From NCBI RefSeq assembly GCF_019703515.2, contig NC_059379.1:26192880-26256879 (forward strand): 64,000 bases of DNA, given 5' to 3'. Positions within the stretch are counted from its first letter, which is position 1, and every line of letters begins with the position of its first letter. Positions 12,276 through 23,082 of the stretch are shown in pieces. The position numbers and the translations under genes were made by a program. The notes beneath the pieces are model-generated. The model worked only from the letters and a program-made list of their open reading frames with translations. It was not told the DNA's origin and ran no database searches. The DNA is from Myxocyprinus asiaticus (taxonomy: Eukaryota > Chordata > Actinopteri > Cypriniformes > Catostomidae).

Positions 12276-12659
12276 CATATAGCTCCACTGTTAGTTTAGG
12301 ATTTCCTTGATTTATTTTTGTATTATATTTGGATAGTATTGGCTGTGTTCACTACTGCTTGATTATAATAAATCTTGTTATATTATAATAAGTACTCCTG
12401 TTTGTTTTGTTTGAATATTGTGTTGAAGCCAACCTCTGCCACGTGAAGAACTCCCAAGTTACCTCAGAGTACTGTTATTTTATTGGTGTTAGAAACTAAC
12501 TGTAACTAGATTACTATTAGATTTGTATAGCAATAATTTAACTAGTTTTTCCCCTTTTTAATTATTTTGATTAACAATTAAGATACTAAACCTACAGGGT
12601 AGATTTTGTTTTGTGAGACTCAATCAGTAACTTGCTATCATTTTTCTCTTTTCAAAGAG

Positions 12660-12676
12660 TGGTGCCCCGAGAATAG
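12660..12676 (+). promoter_or_regulatory. Candidate primer-binding site 1 (tRNA-Met-like)
   Basis: TGGTGCCCCGAG: its first ten bases are complementary to the 3' end of vertebrate elongator tRNA-Met, including CCA. It is followed by an AT-rich leader also found after the second candidate site, including TTTCTGATAGTAA and then ACTGAT.TAAACAAC. Confidence 0.4.
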
Positions 12677-13099
12677 AATTTAATGAGTTATTTTCTATTT
12701 AATTATTATTTAATTATTATTTAATTGTTATTTAATTATTCCATAATTAAAAACAATTAATTATTGAATATTTCTGATAGTAAAACTGATTTAAACAACC
12801 AGTAGCACCTACATATCTAATTATGTCACTGTTTAGTTTGTAGTTGTAAGTCGGAAGTTTATTGACTGCATTGTATTGATTATTAATTGATATTACTGCA
12901 TAAATAAACTTTGTTATATTTCAAAGAGAAGTGTTTTGGTTTGTTTTGCATACACCTGTGTCAAATGCTGGCAGGGGATGTCAGTGCTCGGATTCAAGCC
13001 TTCACTGTTTCCTTTTGAATGTCGATTTTCCTAAGACAATAATCTAATATTGAGACTGTTATACTGTCTGGTTATAAGTCCCTGATTCCAGGGTGGTGC

Positions 13100-13390
13100 C
13101 CTGGCGATATTAATCCTTATTAATATTCTATTGATTTTGATAATTGATAATTATCTTTGATGATTGTTGAATTTGAAGGATCAATAAGCTAGTGTTAATT
13201 CTAATCAATGTTCCATTGATTTTAATAATTAATTATTATCTTTGATAATAATTCATATTCTATTGAATTTGATGGTTATCTTTGATTGTTGATGTGAAGG
13301 ATTAAAAGAGCTAACATTGATTCTCATCAATGGTCTATTGATTTTAATAATTGATAATTATCTTTGATAATTATTAATTATTGCTAATAA
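13100..13390. repeat. AT-rich degenerate tandem repeat
   Basis: Three to four imperfect copies of a unit containing TCTATTGATTTTGATAATTG followed by ATAATTATCTTTGAT, starting near 13125, 13205, 13255 and 13330. Non-coding. It lies just upstream of the second candidate primer-binding site. Confidence 0.6.
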
Positions 13391-13426
13391 TCAAACATGC
13401 TCCTGAACGTAGCGCACTACATTTAC

Positions 13427-13443
13427 TGGTGCCCCGTATGAGG
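13427..13443 (+). promoter_or_regulatory. Candidate primer-binding site 2 (tRNA-Met-like)
   Basis: TGGTGCCCCGTATGAGG matches the expected tRNA-Met complement at all but one of 17 positions. It follows ACTACA, a plausible LTR end, after five bases. The region downstream repeats the leader after site 1. A duplicated LTR-leader junction is the simplest reading. Confidence 0.5.
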
Positions 13444-13788
13444 CTTTAATGGGTTAGATTTTATTATTTAATTTAAATATTAATTAATAACTAAAGAAAT
13501 AATTATTAATTATTTCTGATAGTAACACTGATCTAAACAACAAGTAGAACCTACAAATATGATGATGGCAGCAAAGAGTAACTCACAGAATTTCTCCTCA
13601 GCAGCTGGGAGGGGAGAAGTCTGCATGTGCTCTCGTCCTCCTCTTTGAGTGTGGACTGCAGGACTGTTTATGTGACAGTGAGCTTCGTATTCAATCTCCC
13701 ATTGAAGACATGCTGTGAGTCCTTAAACACCTCACTCATACTGTCTATACTGTTCCTCAATTCTGGCCTCTAAGTTTTCTGGTAAATA

Positions 13789-14095
13789 TTAACCCTCATA
13801 GACCCAATCTTTGATATTGAGGATATATTTTCTTCTTTGTTCCTCCTTGAAAGTGTTTTTGGAAGCGACTAATTATGAAGATCTTTGTTTTGGTGTGCAT
13901 TTTCAGACAATTCTGCAAGCTGTGACATTGAATTAGCCTTTTTTCTCACCAAAACTGGTGTTGTTATATAGTTCAGAGTGTCAGCTACCATTATGTGTAC
14001 CCTCTATTTACTACAAAAATTAAAACAAATACTATTGCAGTATAATTCTTAAAACAAACATTACAAATCTGATACACTGGGTTTTAGAGGGTTAA
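13789..14095. mobile_element. piggyBac-type MITE
   Basis: The 307-bp segment begins TTAACCCTCATAGACCC and ends GGGTTTTAGAGGGTTAA. The ends are inverted repeats starting with CCCTC, bordered by the TTAA duplication. There is no coding capacity. It belongs to the same broad superfamily as the elements at 354-6191 and 17344-25015 but has its own inner sequence. Confidence 0.8.
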
Positions 14096-15045
14096 ATGCT
14101 TTTGTGGCAAAATCAACTGTGTTAAATTGAGGTTGGTTGACATACAGGCAGAGGGCTTAAATTCCTAAGGACATTACTTTTGTCATGGAGTAATTGAACA
14201 AAGTTTGCTGACAGCACCCTGGAGTGTTTTTACATTTTCACATACACTGTTCCAACATGGTGATTAACAGATTTTAAAGTTTGGAATAGTGTTCCAAAGA
14301 CTCTTACAATGACATATAGTGTTTAGATGTATCTTGGCTTAGAATGTGCTTTGGGATTTTTGGTGTGTGATGTAAATGAATATATTTAAAAATATGATTA
14401 TCAGTCAAAAGTGTAACTCAAGGAATGTGTAGATGTCTTGGCAAGGACAATGCCTAAAAGCCGTCCGCTAAGTAACAATAAGATTGGTTGTTAATAGAAG
14501 TTGAAGTGTTCAGAAGGACCGTATCTTCGGGGATGATCCCAGGAGCCAGTCCTAATTAAAAGCTAATGGTCAAAATTCACTTTAGTGGAGCCATGGATCT
14601 GTCTTTTATGTTGTTTGGCAAATTGTTTGCCTTTGTCAGCTGTAGTCTATCCCTTCTAGCTTCTCTCTCTCCCAGACTGCATTTGTGTGTTTCATGTAGA
14701 CTCAGACTGCAAAGCTCTTCCTCCTTTTGAGGCCCAGTTCAGAAAACATGTTAGAAACACACTTGTCAGGTACAATCTGTTTTTGATTATCTTCTTTTTC
14801 AAGTGTTTTTTGCTTGCCCCATTGCCTTCTAGAAACATTACATCATTGAGCAGAGTAGTTAAAAGTAAGAACAAAAGAAGCTTTCTGGCATTCTATTTCT
14901 ATTGTCCTAGATGATAGGAGCTTGATTACAAATATATGACTTAAACAAGGCACAATGTAACATTCCGGTTCAGAAGATTAAATATAGTACATGTATCTTC
15001 AGTTTATTATTGTTGACAATGAACATATGATAATTATATACCTGA
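14096..15045. other. Non-genic stretch, nothing recognised
   Basis: AT-rich DNA without a defined repeat. Two overlapping open frames of about 60-75 codons on opposite strands (14687-14914) have no motif. Confidence 0.4.
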
Positions 15046-15048
15046 CTG

Positions 15049-15512
15049 GCTCCAAAAAGTATTTGGGCACTTAAGCCACACTTAAAAATGTACACATTTT
15101 ATTGCATAGACAACAACAACAACAACAATCAAACCAAGTGGCATCTGCAAACAAATGATGCTATTTTGCAATTACTTTTAACCAACTGGCCAAGAATATT
15201 TTTACACACAGGTGTCCTAGCAGACATCACATTATTATAGGGCATGTGCTAAGTTTGACAACCAGAAAGTGCGCAAATACTTTTTGTCTTTGATTTAAGC
15301 AGTATTGTATGTTTTTATTTGTATTTTATTTGTTTATTTGTTTATTTAAAGCCTAGCAAAATTCTTTTTGTGAAATGTCTTGCTTGAAAACTGTGATTGT
15401 GCTGTCTTTCTTTGAAATAAATTATACTTTATTTATCTATTTATTTATTTAGATATTTTGTAATGTAATGCAATTAAGTGTGGCTTATAAGTACCCAAAT
15501 ACTTTTTGGGGC
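15049..15512. mobile_element. Tc1/mariner-type MITE
   Basis: Terminal inverted repeats of about 35-40 bp: the left begins CTCCAAAAAGTATTTGGGCA, and the right on the opposite strand begins CCCCAAAAAGTATTTGGGTA. Both run on into GCCACACTTAA. The interior is AT-rich and non-coding. The exact boundary and TA duplication are not certain. Confidence 0.75.
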
Positions 15513-16716
15513 AAATATATATAGTGTACACCTGTGCCCATATACAGTATAAATTGAATATTATCACAGTGCCTACCATGGACACTCATTATATAAACAC
15601 TCATTTTCGTATTTCATCTAATTGTGACTTTGTCTTTTAGACTTTCATTTAGTTAACTAAATAATCAAGAGAGGTTTTCGTTTCTTAATTATATTGCAAA
15701 GATGTACCGAGACAGGATATCTTGTCAATCTCAATAATTGCTATCTTTCTTAAGCTATGTCATCTCAAAACACAGAACAAATTAAAACTTTATTATAATT
15801 CATCAATCAAATGTTTAGAATGGAGATATTGAAATATTACATTCCATTCCCACCCAAACATTGTACAGAGGTCATGAATAATTTACTACTGTTTGTATGA
15901 CTATGTGACTAATAGCATTAATGTAATGGCAATATGCCAGTTATACATTCTTCAAGTGATCTGCTTGGATTTTTATTTTTTTTATTTTCTTTGTTTTAAG
16001 ATACAGTTAGACAAAAATAAGTTCTCATCAGACTTTGTAGTATTAGTTGTCAAAGGCAATACTGTTACTTTATTAGTAACAAATAAAGGTATTAAAACTG
16101 TTGCACCCTAGTGCAGCTTGTAATGTATACATGTAAACCTCAAAAGAGTCAAACAACATCATGTTATTTGAGAGTATAGGGCAATAAATAAATAAATAAT
16201 TCACCAAACGAAAAATATGGTTTCATTATGATCCGGCAAACAAACATATTATGCATAACACAATGCAGCAGTACTATATCATCTGCTACTCTGTCTGAAC
16301 ACCTGGGGTTTAACTCACTCTGGACAGTATGAAAGCCGTGGTGTCACTGAGGCTGATAAAGTCATAAAGTCTTATTGAAAAGTAGTCAGGTGTTGCTCTG
16401 TAGGCTTATTAGTTGGGATGTTCTATATATTTAGTGTCTGCTGTTAATGTAAACTATAATGCCCTCTCTACACCAACCTCTTCCATATACAATTAAGTTA
16501 TTCATCCTCACTTTACTGAAATTCATTCATTATTTATACTGTAAATTAATATGAATTTCAGTTCAACTTTAGCTGGTCATCCCTATTATGCATAAATTTG
16601 AAGCAGAGTCAGATTAACTTTGTGAAGTTCACCTGCTGGTCATTGTTCATTGGAGCTGACAATACAGTCACAGTCAAATAGAGCAACGTTAGTACATCAC
16701 ATATGCACTGTAAAAA
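15513..16716. other. Non-genic stretch, nothing recognised
   Basis: AT-rich DNA up to the target duplication of the LTR element at 16717. No gene, no clear repeat boundary. Confidence 0.4.
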
Positions 16717-16721
16717 GTGGT

Positions 16722-17212
16722 TGTCACGTCTAGATGTGTTTTTGTTAATGTTTTGTGTTCATGTCTTTTCTTTTGAAAAGTGTCTCCTTGTCATGTTATT
16801 TCTTGCTTCCATGTTTGTTCCTGCTTCCTTGGTCATGTGATTTCATGTTTCCCTCCATGTTCATGTGTCTTGTTTTCATTGGTTTATTGTCTTGTTACCT
16901 TGTAATCAGTACCGTCTTGTCATTGTTTATCATTGTCATGTTTCTCCCTTGTCCATGTATTTAAGCCTCATGTTTTCCATTGTCCATTGTCAGGTATTGT
17001 GAATGTAACTTTGTTGGATTGGTCATGTCATGTCATGTCATGTCATGTCAAGTTTAGCCAAGTCAAGTCAAGTCAAGTTAAAGTCAAGTTCATGTTTTTG
17101 TATTTTTGTTCACGTTGGGAGTTACGGTTTTTGGATTTCACAATTGATAATAAACTGCACTTGGGTTCATCACACATCGTTGTCTTCATCATCTGCCTAT
17201 CATTGCCATACA
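16722..17212 (+). repeat. Left LTR (LTR A)
   Basis: Starts TGTCACGTCTAGATGTG and ends with ACA. It has the same landmarks as the right LTR: GTATTTAAG (TATA-like), a run of CATGT and CAAGT pentamers near 17025-17085, and AATAAA near 17148. At 491 bp it is close to LTR B (483 bp). Confidence 0.85.
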
Positions 17213-17343
17213 GAATACCTGACCGACCTAAATCAACCCAGCAATCCAGCTTCTTCGTTTTCACCAGGGGAATCATTCCCTGGAAAATTATGTGGAGGAC
17301 TTCTGCGCTCTGGCCTTCCGGGTGGACTTTAATGAAGTCGCCC
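17213..17343 (+). pseudogene. gag-like N-terminal fragment, interrupted by piggyBac
   Basis: After the LTR, one reading frame encodes a gag-type stretch containing HSLENYVEDFCALAF. The frame runs straight into the TTAA target and resumes after 25012. The same stretch recurs, with changes, at 26380-26450 and 28470-28560. In those copies the frame breaks soon after, so none is intact. Similarity to gag is inferred from its place after the LTR and from the sequence type. No zinc knuckle is seen. Confidence 0.6.
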
Positions 17344-17584
17344 TTAACCCTCTGGGGTCTGAGAGTGTTTTGGGCTCTGGAGAAGTTTTGACATGCCTTG
17401 ACATTTGTGTGTTTTTTTTTTTTTTTTCAGTTGCTTAAAAACATATTAATGGTTAAAGTCTGATAACACTGTATTCAGCACAAACTGGGCTACAATAATA
17501 TGTGAACAACATGTAAGTACATGTTTGTATTTTTGAGAAAATAACATTTTTTATATAAATAGCATGGTTTTTGAAAAAACAAAA

Positions 17585-17780
17585 GTTCCCTATCTGTCAC
17601 TCACTCGACGTTGGTGTCGATGTAGTGACACTAGGGGTAACTCTTGGGAGCCCGAGACACCTCTGGTCTTTGATAAAAGGCCAATGAAAATTGGCGAGTG
17701 GTATTTGCATGCCACTCCCCCAAACATACGGGTATAAAAGGAGTTGGTATGCAACCACTCATTCAGATTTTCTCTTCGGA
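17585..17780 (+). repeat. DIRS left inverted terminal repeat
   Basis: Begins GTTCCCTATCTGTCACTCAC. From GACGTTGGTGTCGATG (17608) on it is the inverted match of the right repeat. It contains GGGTATAAAAGG near 17730, a likely TATA box for element transcription. Confidence 0.9.
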
Positions 17781-18023
17781 GCCGAACGGTCATGCTCATT
17801 GAGCTGAATACTACTGTTCATTCACCTGCTGGATCTGACGTTGCATTTCAGCGGCTTCTCCCTCCTCTGCACTGGTGCACTGCAGAGAATGCCCCTGGAC
17901 GCTTCGGCAGAAAAACTAGAGAGTATATTTTCTGAAAGAGCATTTTTCCCCTCTAAAAGAGTATATATTTCTCTAAAAGAGCACACACACGGAACGTCTT
18001 TTTAAAGACGCGTCTTTTTAAAG

Positions 18024-19240
18024 ATGCTTTTCCGATTGTGTGTTATTCCTGGTTGTGCTCGTTATCTCTCGCCTTCTAATGGTCACGATCACTGTCTTTC
18101 GTGTCTGGGCACTGCTCACGCGGAGACAGCGTTCGTGGATGGTCACATTCTCATTGCGAGAATGTGTCCATGGCAACGTTGCGGTCGCGGCTCACCTTCG
18201 TAAGGAAGCGAGCCACCCCAGAGGCTCCCGCCTCGGTCCTTTTACCCACGGGTTTGAGGCCAGCGCGGCTAGCACTGGGGGCGATTTGGGGATCCCAATG
18301 TGACCGCCTCCACCGGGTATCCCCCCGCGGACCTCCCATTCCCCAGCACGCTCGTCTGCCCCGATCGGGCTTCCGGGTGAGTCCGCCGGCTCGTCTCACG
18401 GCGAGTTCGACCTCTTATTCGGAGCCCGCGAAAGTGATGAGCTCTCGAGCGCAGCATCGGAGAGCGGGCTCGTCCAGTCGGAAGCCTCAGCTGGGCTCCT
18501 CCCTTCGGGGTCGATCGCCCAGTCACAGGCTGACGCAGAGATGACGACATGCTTTCCCAGACAGCCGCGAGCGTCGGTTAGAGTGGATTTCACCGCTCTT
18601 CCCTGAACCCTCGCGGCTCTGTGATTGGTTCCTGGGCTCGCGGCGCCGCTCAAAGCCACGCCCCGCCCCGTTCCTTTCTTCCCGGAAGTGCATGAAGAGC
18701 TGACAAGGTCGTGGGAGGCATTTCTTACTACCCGGTCCCGATCTTTTCAGCTTCCCCGCCCTCACTACCCTTGATGGTGGGGCGGCCAAGGGTTATTCGG
18801 CAATCCCCAGGTGGATAAAGGCGCTCGCGGTGCACCTATGCCCGCAGAGCGCCACCACCTGGCGCGGGTGCCCAAAGCCCCCGTCCAAGGCCTGTAGGTT
18901 TACGTCGTCTCTGACGGTCAAAGCCTACGGCGCTGCTGGACAAGCCGCCTCCGCCCTGCACGCCATGGCTCTCCTGCAAGTCCGCCAAGGCGCTAAAGGA
19001 ACTGCACGAGGGTAGTTCCGCCCCGGGATTGATGCAGGAACTGTGCTCGGCGACCGACCTCGCTCTCCGAGCGACGGAGGTCACGGGCGTCCCCCTGCGG
19101 TGACTGCACCGGCTCCGCCGCAGCCCGCCCCTCCGGCCCGGCCCCGGCGTGGAGCCCACCGCAGGAAGCCGACGCCACCCGTCTCACAGCCGGCACCGAA
19201 GAACTCACGGAGGTCTTCGAAGCGCCCCTGAGACGGGCGA
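18024..19240 (+). pseudogene. DIRS gag (ORF1) pseudogene
   Basis: The first frame from ATG at 18024 has a Cys/His cluster (CARYLSPSNGHDHCLSCLG) and stops at about 18203. The neighbouring frame continues as a basic, Ser/Pro/Arg-rich stretch to about 18543. Further downstream, 18880-18990 encodes SSLTVKAYGAAGQAASALHA, a motif I associate with the conserved central part of teleost DIRS gag. At least three frame changes and several stops separate these parts. The protein would package element RNA. The call rests on order in the element and on that motif. Confidence 0.7.
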
Positions 19241-19279
19241 CCCAGGGACAACGACACCCGCTGCTCTGGAGCTGGTAAG

Positions 19280-20860
19280 CAGATCTTCTTTTTGTTACCT
19301 TTTGCATTTAATTGCGCTGCATGCCCAAGTGGCTGCAGTACTCAAGAGCTCCGCAAGAGTGGTTTCCTTGTTCCCTGGGTCACATATTCGGTGTGTACGG
19401 CTGGCATCACGACCACGTACACCACTCCATTTGGCAGGTTGGCGCTCCAGCGGCGGTCTCCCGCCCTGAGCGCCCAGCTGTGGCACAAATCCGCCCCCGA
19501 TGTGACAGTCTCCACGGGTCATGAGGACAGACCTCTTCCTCCCCCGTCCCAGGCTGTTGTGGCTGGGGTGGTCACAAGGAGCCAGGTAAGTGCTTCGATG
19601 TCCTCGGACTCAGCACGGCCACGATGTGGTGTGGCACCTCAAGCTCCGCCCCGCCGCGAGGCCCCACCCGCCGGTACAGTACCGCAAAAAGGCGGTGGGT
19701 TGCGGCCAATCTTGGACCTGCGAGTACTGAACCGGGCTTTACACAGACTCCCGTTCAAGATGCTGACGCAAAGACGCATTCTAGCGAGCATCCGGCATCA
19801 AGATTGGTTCGCGGTGGTAGACCCGAAGGATGCGTACTTTTCACGTCTCGATCCTTCCTCGACACAGACCCTTCCTGCAGTTTGCGTTCGTGGGTCAGGC
19901 GTATCGGTACAAGTCCTCCCTTTCGGCCTGTCCCTGTCTCCTCGCATCTTTACGAAGATCGCAGAGGCTGCCCTTGCCCCGTTAAGGGAGGTGGGCATTC
20001 GCATTCTCAACTATCTCGACGACTGGCTAATCCTAGCTCACTCTCGAGACGGGTTATGTGCACACAGGGACCTGGTGCTCTCACACCTCAGCCGACTAGG
20101 GCTTCGGGTCAGCTGGGAAAAGAGCAAGCTCCTCCCGGTTCAGAGCATCTCTTTTCTCGGTTTGGAGTTGGACTCAGTCTCCTTGACGGTGCACCTTACG
20201 AACGAGCGCGCCCAGTCGGTGCTGGCCTGTTTGAAGGCGTTCAAACAGAAAACAGCGGTTCCACTGAAACATTTTCAGAGGCTCCTGGGGCATATGGCGT
20301 CCTCGGCGGTGGCCACCCCGCTCGGGTTGATGCATATGAGACCGCTTCAGCACTGGCTCCAGACTCGAGTCCCGAGACGGGCATGGCGCCACGGGACACA
20401 CCGCGTGGCCATTACGTCGGTCTGTCACCGTCTTTTCAGCCCTTGGACCGACCTCTCGTTTCCATGAGCAGGTGTTCCGCTAGAACTGGTCTCCAGGCAC
20501 GTCGTGGTCACAACAGACGCCTCCAAAATGGGCTGGGGCGCTGTTAGCAACGGGCACGCAGCCGCCGGCCTCTAGACGGGTCCGCAGCTGCATTGGCACA
20601 TCAACTTCCTCGAGTTACTGGCAATTCTGCTCGCCCTGCGGAGGTTCCGGCCGTTGATCCAGGGCAAGCACGTGCTAGTTCGGACAGACAGCATGGCAGC
20701 GGTAGCATATGTCAACCGCCAAGGCGGTCTGCGCTCCCGCTGTATGTCATAACTCGCCTGCCGTCTCCTCCAACGGAGTTAGCAGCACCAAGTCGCTGCA
20801 AGCCACTCACATCCCGGGCAACCTCAACACTTCGGCGGACGCACCGTAACAACAGGTTAC
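19280..20860 (+). pseudogene. DIRS reverse transcriptase/RNase H pseudogene
   Basis: The RT region runs in one frame to 20467. Visible landmarks are GGGLRPILDLRVLNRAL (fingers), FAVVDPKDAYF (first catalytic Asp), VLPFGLSLSPRIF and ILNYLDDWLIL, the YxDD box. A CGA-to-TGA type stop at about 20465-20467 ends the track frame. The same frame continues past it into RNase H with TTDASKMGWGAV, INFLELLAILLAL and RTDSMAAVAYVNR, the acidic residues of that fold. A TAG lies between these motifs and the frame decays after about 20740. This protein would make element cDNA. Catalytic residues are present, but stops make the gene inactive. Confidence 0.9.
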
Positions 20861-20891
20861 CCTCAAGGGAGAGTGGAGACTCCACCTTCAG

Positions 20892-22366
20892 GTGGTCCAG
20901 CTGATTTGGAGTCTATTCAGTCAGGCACAGGTGCACCTGTTCGCCTCCCAAGAATCCTCCCACTGCCCGCTCTGGTACGCCCTCACCGAGGCCTTCCTCG
21001 GCATAGACGCGCTGGCACACAGCTGGTCCCCTGGCATTCGCAAATATGCGTTTTCCCCAGTGAGCCTGCTCGCACAGACCCTGTGCAAGGTCAGGGAGGA
21101 CGAGGAGAAGGTCGTCCTGGTAAGCACCCTACTGGCCCGCCCAGATGTGGTGCTCGGACCTCACGCTCCTCGTGACAGCTCCCCCCGGGCAAACTCCCCT
21201 GAGGAAGGCTTTTCTTTCTCAGGGAAGGGGCACCACCCGGCACCCGCGCCCAGACCTCTGGAATCTCCATGTCTGGCCCCTGGACGGGACGTGGAAGACC
21301 TAAGCTGTCTCCCACCTGTGGTGGTAGACACGTTCACTCAGGCTAGGGCTCCCTCTACGAGGCGCCTGTATGCCTTTAAGTGGTGTCTGTTCGCTAAGTG
21401 GTGTTCTTCCCATCAGGAAGACCCCCAGAGTTGCACAGTCAGATCAGTGCTTTCCTTCCTGCAAGAGAGGTTGGAAGGGAGGCTGTCCCCTTCCACCTTG
21501 AAGGTGTACGTTGCTGCCATAGCAGCACACCATGACGCAGTCGACGGTAAGTCCTTAGGGAAGCATGATCATCAGGTTCCTAAGAGGCGCCAGGAGGCTG
21601 AATCCCTCCAGGCCACGCCTTGTTCCCTCATCGGACCTCTGTAGTTTTTCAGGGTCTACAGAGAGCCCCCTTTGAGTTTTGCAGTCAGGAGGGCAGTCTT
21701 CAAGGAGAGTGCCTTAAGCCCAGCTGACTGCAAAACTCAAAGGGGGCTCTCTGTAGACCCTGAAAAACTACAGAGGTCCGATGAGGGAACAAGGCGTGGC
21801 TCACTTCCATCAAGAGGGTAGGTGACCTGCAAGCGTTCTCTGTCAGCGAAACGTGCCTGGAGTTCGGTCCGGGCTATTCTCACGTGATCCTGAGACCCCC
21901 GACCGGGCTATGTGCCCAAGGTTCCCACCACTCCTTTTAGGGACCAGGTGGTGAACCTGCAAGCGCTGCCCCAGGAGGAGGCAGACCCAGCCCTGTCGTT
22001 GCTGTGTCCGGTGCGCGCTTTACGCATCTATTTGGATCGCACGCAGAGCTTTAGAATCTCTGAGCAGCTCTTTGTCTGCTTTGGTGCACAGCGGAAAGGA
22101 AGCGCTGTCTCCAAGCAGAGGATCGCCCACTGGCTCATTGACGCCATAACTATGGCATGTCTCACCCAAAACGTGCCGCCCCCGGTAGGGCTACGAGCCC
22201 ATTCTACCCGTGGTGTAGCGGCTTCTTGGGCCCTGGCCAGAGGTGCCTCTCTAACAGACATTGCAGAGCAGCGGGCTGGGCAACACCCAACACCTTTGCA
22301 AGGTTCTACAACCTCCGGGTGGAACCGGTTTCGTCCCAGGTAGTGGCACGCAACACAAGCGGATAA
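20892..22366 (+). pseudogene. DIRS tyrosine recombinase pseudogene
   Basis: The upstream frame (20892-21644) contains VDTFTQARAPSTRRLYAFKW, the start of the SAM-like DNA-binding domain, and STLKVYVAAIAAHHD. The frame slips near 21570 and is then destroyed by the inverted duplication at 21612-21800. Sequence similar to the family resumes with TSIKRVGDLQAFSVSE (from about 21802). The catalytic part (21912-22343) includes LCPVRALRIYLDRT and LRAHSTRGVAASWAL, the HxxR box. A one-base loss near 22262 then moves the catalytic tyrosine segment (TFARFYNLRVEP) into another frame. The enzyme would have integrated circular cDNA. Confidence 0.88.
21612..21800. repeat. Perfect 77-bp palindrome with 35-bp spacer
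   Basis: Left arm 21612-21688 and right arm 21724-21800 are exact inverted copies over 77 bp. The 35-bp spacer, read on the opposite strand, gives the sequence expected of the recombinase gene at this point (Leu/Lys/Ala-rich, joining to the segment before TSIKRVGD). The spacer is therefore in flipped orientation. The structure lies in the recombinase gene and removes part of its coding sequence. Confidence 0.92.
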
Positions 22367-22921
22367 GCCCGGGATAGCCGGCCGGGTGTATCGCTTGCAA
22401 ATAGCGCCTTCCACCTCCTTTTGAGCTGAAGACGTGCGCTGTTAATTCCCAGTAGTGTTCACAAAAGTTGTTCCCTGGTTGACTTCCTCCGAGCCCTGTG
22501 GCAGTCGAGTTTTCGGAGAGACTCGCTGCCGGCCCAGTACACGCGCTAACTAAGAGCCTGGTTCTGGGGTAGGTGCTCCGCATGTGGCGGTTCCCTGTAA
22601 GGCTAACCCCATGCGATCTATATCTTCCGCTAGTTCGTTTCCCTACTGGCATACTGCGTCTTCCTTGGGCAGAGCCCCTCAGTCTCCATGTTGTAGTAAC
22701 TCCTCCCCCATTGGGCAGGATCTACCTTGAAGGCTCTCCACATGGTTGGAAAGACCATGTGATGTATTCTTCCACTTAAATATCCCCCCCTCTCTTGGGG
22801 CGAGGTGTGGTCTCCTTGTGAGGCACACAGCAAGTCTGTGTTTGAGGCACACAGCAAGTCTGCCCACCACACACCGCCAGTTCACGTAACACAGTTCAGC
22901 CTTGTGGCGTTTTGTATAGGG

Positions 22922-23029
22922 ACCCCTAGTGTCACTACATCGACACCAATGTCGAGTGAGTGACAGATAGGGAACGTCATGGTTACTGGTGTAACCTCCG
23001 TTCCCTGATGGAGGGAACGAGACGTTGGT
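22922..23029 (+). repeat. DIRS internal complementary region
   Basis: 22922-22975 is the reverse complement of the extreme left terminus (from 17585). 22976-23029 is the reverse complement of the extreme right terminus (to 23304). The two meet at GGAACGTCATGG, the sequence expected at the junction of a circular intermediate. This is the template-bridge feature of DIRS elements. Confidence 0.92.
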
Positions 23030-23082
23030 CCCTCCTGCCACAACGCTGAACTATCCGCTGAAATGGCCGGACCTTATATCGG

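Larger units (their letters stand above)
11050..13421 (+). mobile_element. Probable LTR retroelement remnant (LTR plus leader)
   Basis: Several LTR-like features appear in order: AATAAA at about 11283 and again near 12367, a (CA)n tract at 12239-12272, and TGGTGCCCCGAG at 12660. The last resembles a primer-binding site for elongator tRNA-Met. After a long AT-rich repeat region a second candidate LTR end (CTACA at 13417-13421) is followed by TGGTGCCCCGTATGAGG at 13427. No gag, pol or env coding was recognised, so the superfamily is open. Left boundary and target duplication are not visible. Confidence 0.4.

Noticed and set aside
21612..21800. microRNA hairpin or bidirectional terminator
   Set aside because: The arms are perfect over 77 bp and one arm is displaced recombinase coding sequence. 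An inverted duplication explains it fully.
22251..22652. Minus-strand ORF of 133 codons in the DIRS element
   Set aside because: Shadow of the recombinase catalytic region and its 3' flank.
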